The notes under the pieces were generated by a model. The model saw only the letters and a list, made by a program, of their open reading frames with translations. It made no database searches and was not told where the DNA came from. 64,000 nt of DNA, from positions 1,474,978-1,538,977 of the forward strand of contig NW_003314298.1 of the NCBI RefSeq assembly GCF_000143415.4, written 5' to 3'. The position numbers were made by a program, and so were the translations under genes. This stretch comes from Selaginella moellendorffii. Lineage: Eukaryota > Streptophyta > Lycopodiopsida > Selaginellales > Selaginellaceae. Shown in pieces: positions 62,146 to 64,000 of the stretch; the first letter of the stretch is position 1; every line of letters starts with the position of its first letter.

Positions 62146-63690
62146 CTCCACACAGTACTTGTGAGATACTTTTCATTAACGTTCCTAGCCTGATAAGTTG
62201 TTATTTCAAAAGGTGGTGTTCCTTTCCTTTCTGGGTACTTAAAAACTCGTATGGAACGAGTTTTTGCGAGGACTATTCAATGCTGTGGCGCAAACTTCCC
62301 CTCTAGACTACCACTATGTGGATGGCCAGTGGAAGGAGTAGTGAGCCCATCCGATGAAGGCGATCAAGAGTCCAAACGGTAGTGAAGAAAACGTGCTGTT
62401 GAAAACTAGAAACTTAATCTCGAGTCCTTTGAGTTGGACCCCGCCCCGTCCTCCTCTTGCAGCAGCCGAGCAGCATCTCAAAACCCCGGTAATGCGCCAA
62501 CAACGAAGACCGACGGGGAAAACTAAAGTTTGGGGTTTTCTCTATGGGTCAACGAAGTGTCAACGTAGTCCCCTGGGCTGTTGTTCTTAGAAAAAAAAAC
62601 GAGTGGAAATCCATTGCTAGTGCTAGTAGTGATTCACATGATGATAAAGTTGGGATAGCAAATTGGAACGCGTGAAAACTTTCATTTGCAATTAAGGGAT
62701 ATAGTAAGGCACTTGTTTAGCTTGTGAAAAATTTCGCAATAGGAAGAGCATGCATTTTGGCTGGTGTTGACTACGAACTCTGAAAAGAGAGAAAAGAAAA
62801 CATTAAAAGAATGCCTACCCGTCAGTGGCTCCACAGGCTGGGGTCGCTAACTGGCTACATTTCAGTCCCAAACGATCGATGAATCCAAGAGAATGACAAG
62901 GAAGAAGAGCTTGGATTTTGATCACTTCTAAACAACTTCCACGAAACCGTCTCCTGCAAGTCCTCGACACTTCTTGTTGCTGTCCACCAGAATAGTGATT
63001 CATGGCTCACTGATCAGAAAGTTCCATGAGCCTCCCGTCGACCCTCGCTTGGTCCCCAGCATTAACAACCATGTTTTCATCTCTTTATGATAAATTTTCA
63101 TATCAAAAAGTTCCTCAAGGAATAGGTTATAATATGTATATCGAGCTTGTAAGAAAAAAAAATTGTTATGTTTAGTAGTATTATTTCTAGTTATTAATCC
63201 AATTGATCAAATAAAAATTTATAATTATAAACATGTTTATAATTTATAAATACAAGATTAATCTTATAGAATAAAAACCCTTAGATGGTAGAATATTCTA
63301 GAATATCCAAGCATATTCTAGGTATATTTATTAAAATAGCACAATAGATCACTATTCACTATGAACCATAAAAAGTTTACCAATATAGAGATAATGTCTA
63401 AAGCCAAAAAATATATACAATAACAAATAAATCTTACTCATAAGTTAAATATTTTTCTTAGCATTATAACTTTCATAAATCTTGCATAAACACCCAAGTC
63501 CATATTCATCAGTATATATATCATATGACCATGTCACACTAAGCATTGCAAGCACTAAAGTTGTTCAAGATATCTAATCTCTTCTTAGAAGAAACTCAAA
63601 TTTAGATAATTTTAAATAGAGCTTGTTATCCTTTAAGAGTTGTATTCATAGCCACCTTGAGCTTTGCAAAACTATCTTGCTCAATACTTT
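62146..63690. other. No supported gene
   Basis: Mixed sequence becoming AT-rich after 63100. Short frames at 62354-62590 and 62815-63003 show no domain. A GAATATTCTAGAATAT palindrome-like tract occurs near 63291-63306. Confidence 0.4.
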
Positions 63691-64000
63691 CTCATTGAAA
63701 CATAACATCTTTCTTGAGAAGATTAGTAAAAGGAATAACAATTTGTGAAAAAGCTTGAATAAAGTGACAGTAATAATTTATTAAACCCATAAAACTGTGC
63801 AAATCTTGTACCTTAAGCACAAGGATCTGGCTTAATGCAGATAATATAGTCTTAAAAATGTCATACTTAGGCTTCATAGTAAAAAATTTGCTTTCACAAA
63901 GCTTTTACAGACCTTGCCAAAATAGCACTATAGATTAGAATGTCATCCAAAATATTTTATGGATATGTCATCTTACTATTCTTCAAATATTGAATTCAAG
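63691..64000 (-). mobile_element. Ty3/gypsy element C: reverse transcriptase fragment
   Basis: Minus strand: LDDILIYSAIL (the catalytic DD box, about 63947-63915) is followed by LKVQDLHSFMGLINYYCHFI and IVIPFTNLLKKDVMF, the gypsy RT C-terminal block. The frame has breaks and continues beyond the window edge. Confidence 0.8.

Noticed and set aside
1-64000. CRISPR arrays, bacterial operons, phage attachment sites, rRNA genes
   Set aside because: None seen. Spliceosomal introns, plant gene families and LTR elements show this is plant nuclear DNA.

Overview
This window looks like nuclear DNA of a lycophyte, most probably Selaginella. The inference rests on very short spliceosomal introns (mostly 44 to 130 bp), a dense set of PLS-class pentatricopeptide repeat (PPR) genes including one DYW-type RNA-editing gene, plant-specific families (BAHD acyltransferase, PRAT-type Tim17 protein, plant TSPO, type I MADS), and blocks of decayed Ty3/gypsy and Ty1/copia elements. 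No marker names the species, so this is inference.

Layout. 0.6-28.3 kb is a gene-rich block: a tandem pair of FCP1-like HAD phosphatase genes, a BAHD acyltransferase, four PPR genes, a SMAP1/CSN9-like small acidic protein, a small basic probably organellar protein, a GH18 chitinase, a PRAT/Tim17-family translocon protein, ribosomal protein eS29, a GT47 exostosin-type glycosyltransferase, an unidentified RVxF-motif protein, the V-ATPase V0 subunit a (17 exons), a type I MADS gene and alpha-SNAP. 28.3-46.6 kb is repeat-rich: a decayed gypsy element (minus strand), a 100-N gap, an AT-rich array of about 1.1-kb degenerate direct repeats, and a second gypsy element whose integrase is split by a 7.3-kb non-coding LTR element with intact LTRs, primer-binding site, polypurine tract and 5-bp target-site duplication. 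46.6-57.9 kb is gene-rich again: F-box protein, RBBP6/PQT3-type DWNN-RING protein, ferroportin (IREG), Bet v 1/START-like protein, a second type I MADS gene, an orphan Cys/His-rich coiled-coil protein, and TSPO. 57.9-64 kb is a graveyard: an unidentified broken gene, a copia gag head-to-head with a frameshifted copia pol, a PPR pseudogene, a papain-like protease fragment, and the edge of a third gypsy element.

How the genes relate. There are no operons. The recurring themes are organelle RNA or DNA handling (the PPR genes), organelle import or translation (PRAT, the small basic protein), endomembrane traffic and acidification (alpha-SNAP, V-ATPase a, exostosin) and metal or stress homeostasis (ferroportin, TSPO). 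Several housekeeping genes carry telo-box motifs (AAACCCTA) just upstream of the start codon.

The most unusual observation is that the PPR gene at 13203-15622 has an upstream exon; once a 44-bp intron is removed, it encodes a PDF motif, the hallmark of organellar single-stranded-DNA-binding (OSB) proteins, fused in frame to a PPR array. Other points of interest are two diverged copies of a repeat with a 91-bp core in opposite orientation, two start codons 33 bp apart around a double telo-box, two GC-AG introns, and an ABRE/G-box array inside the LTRs.
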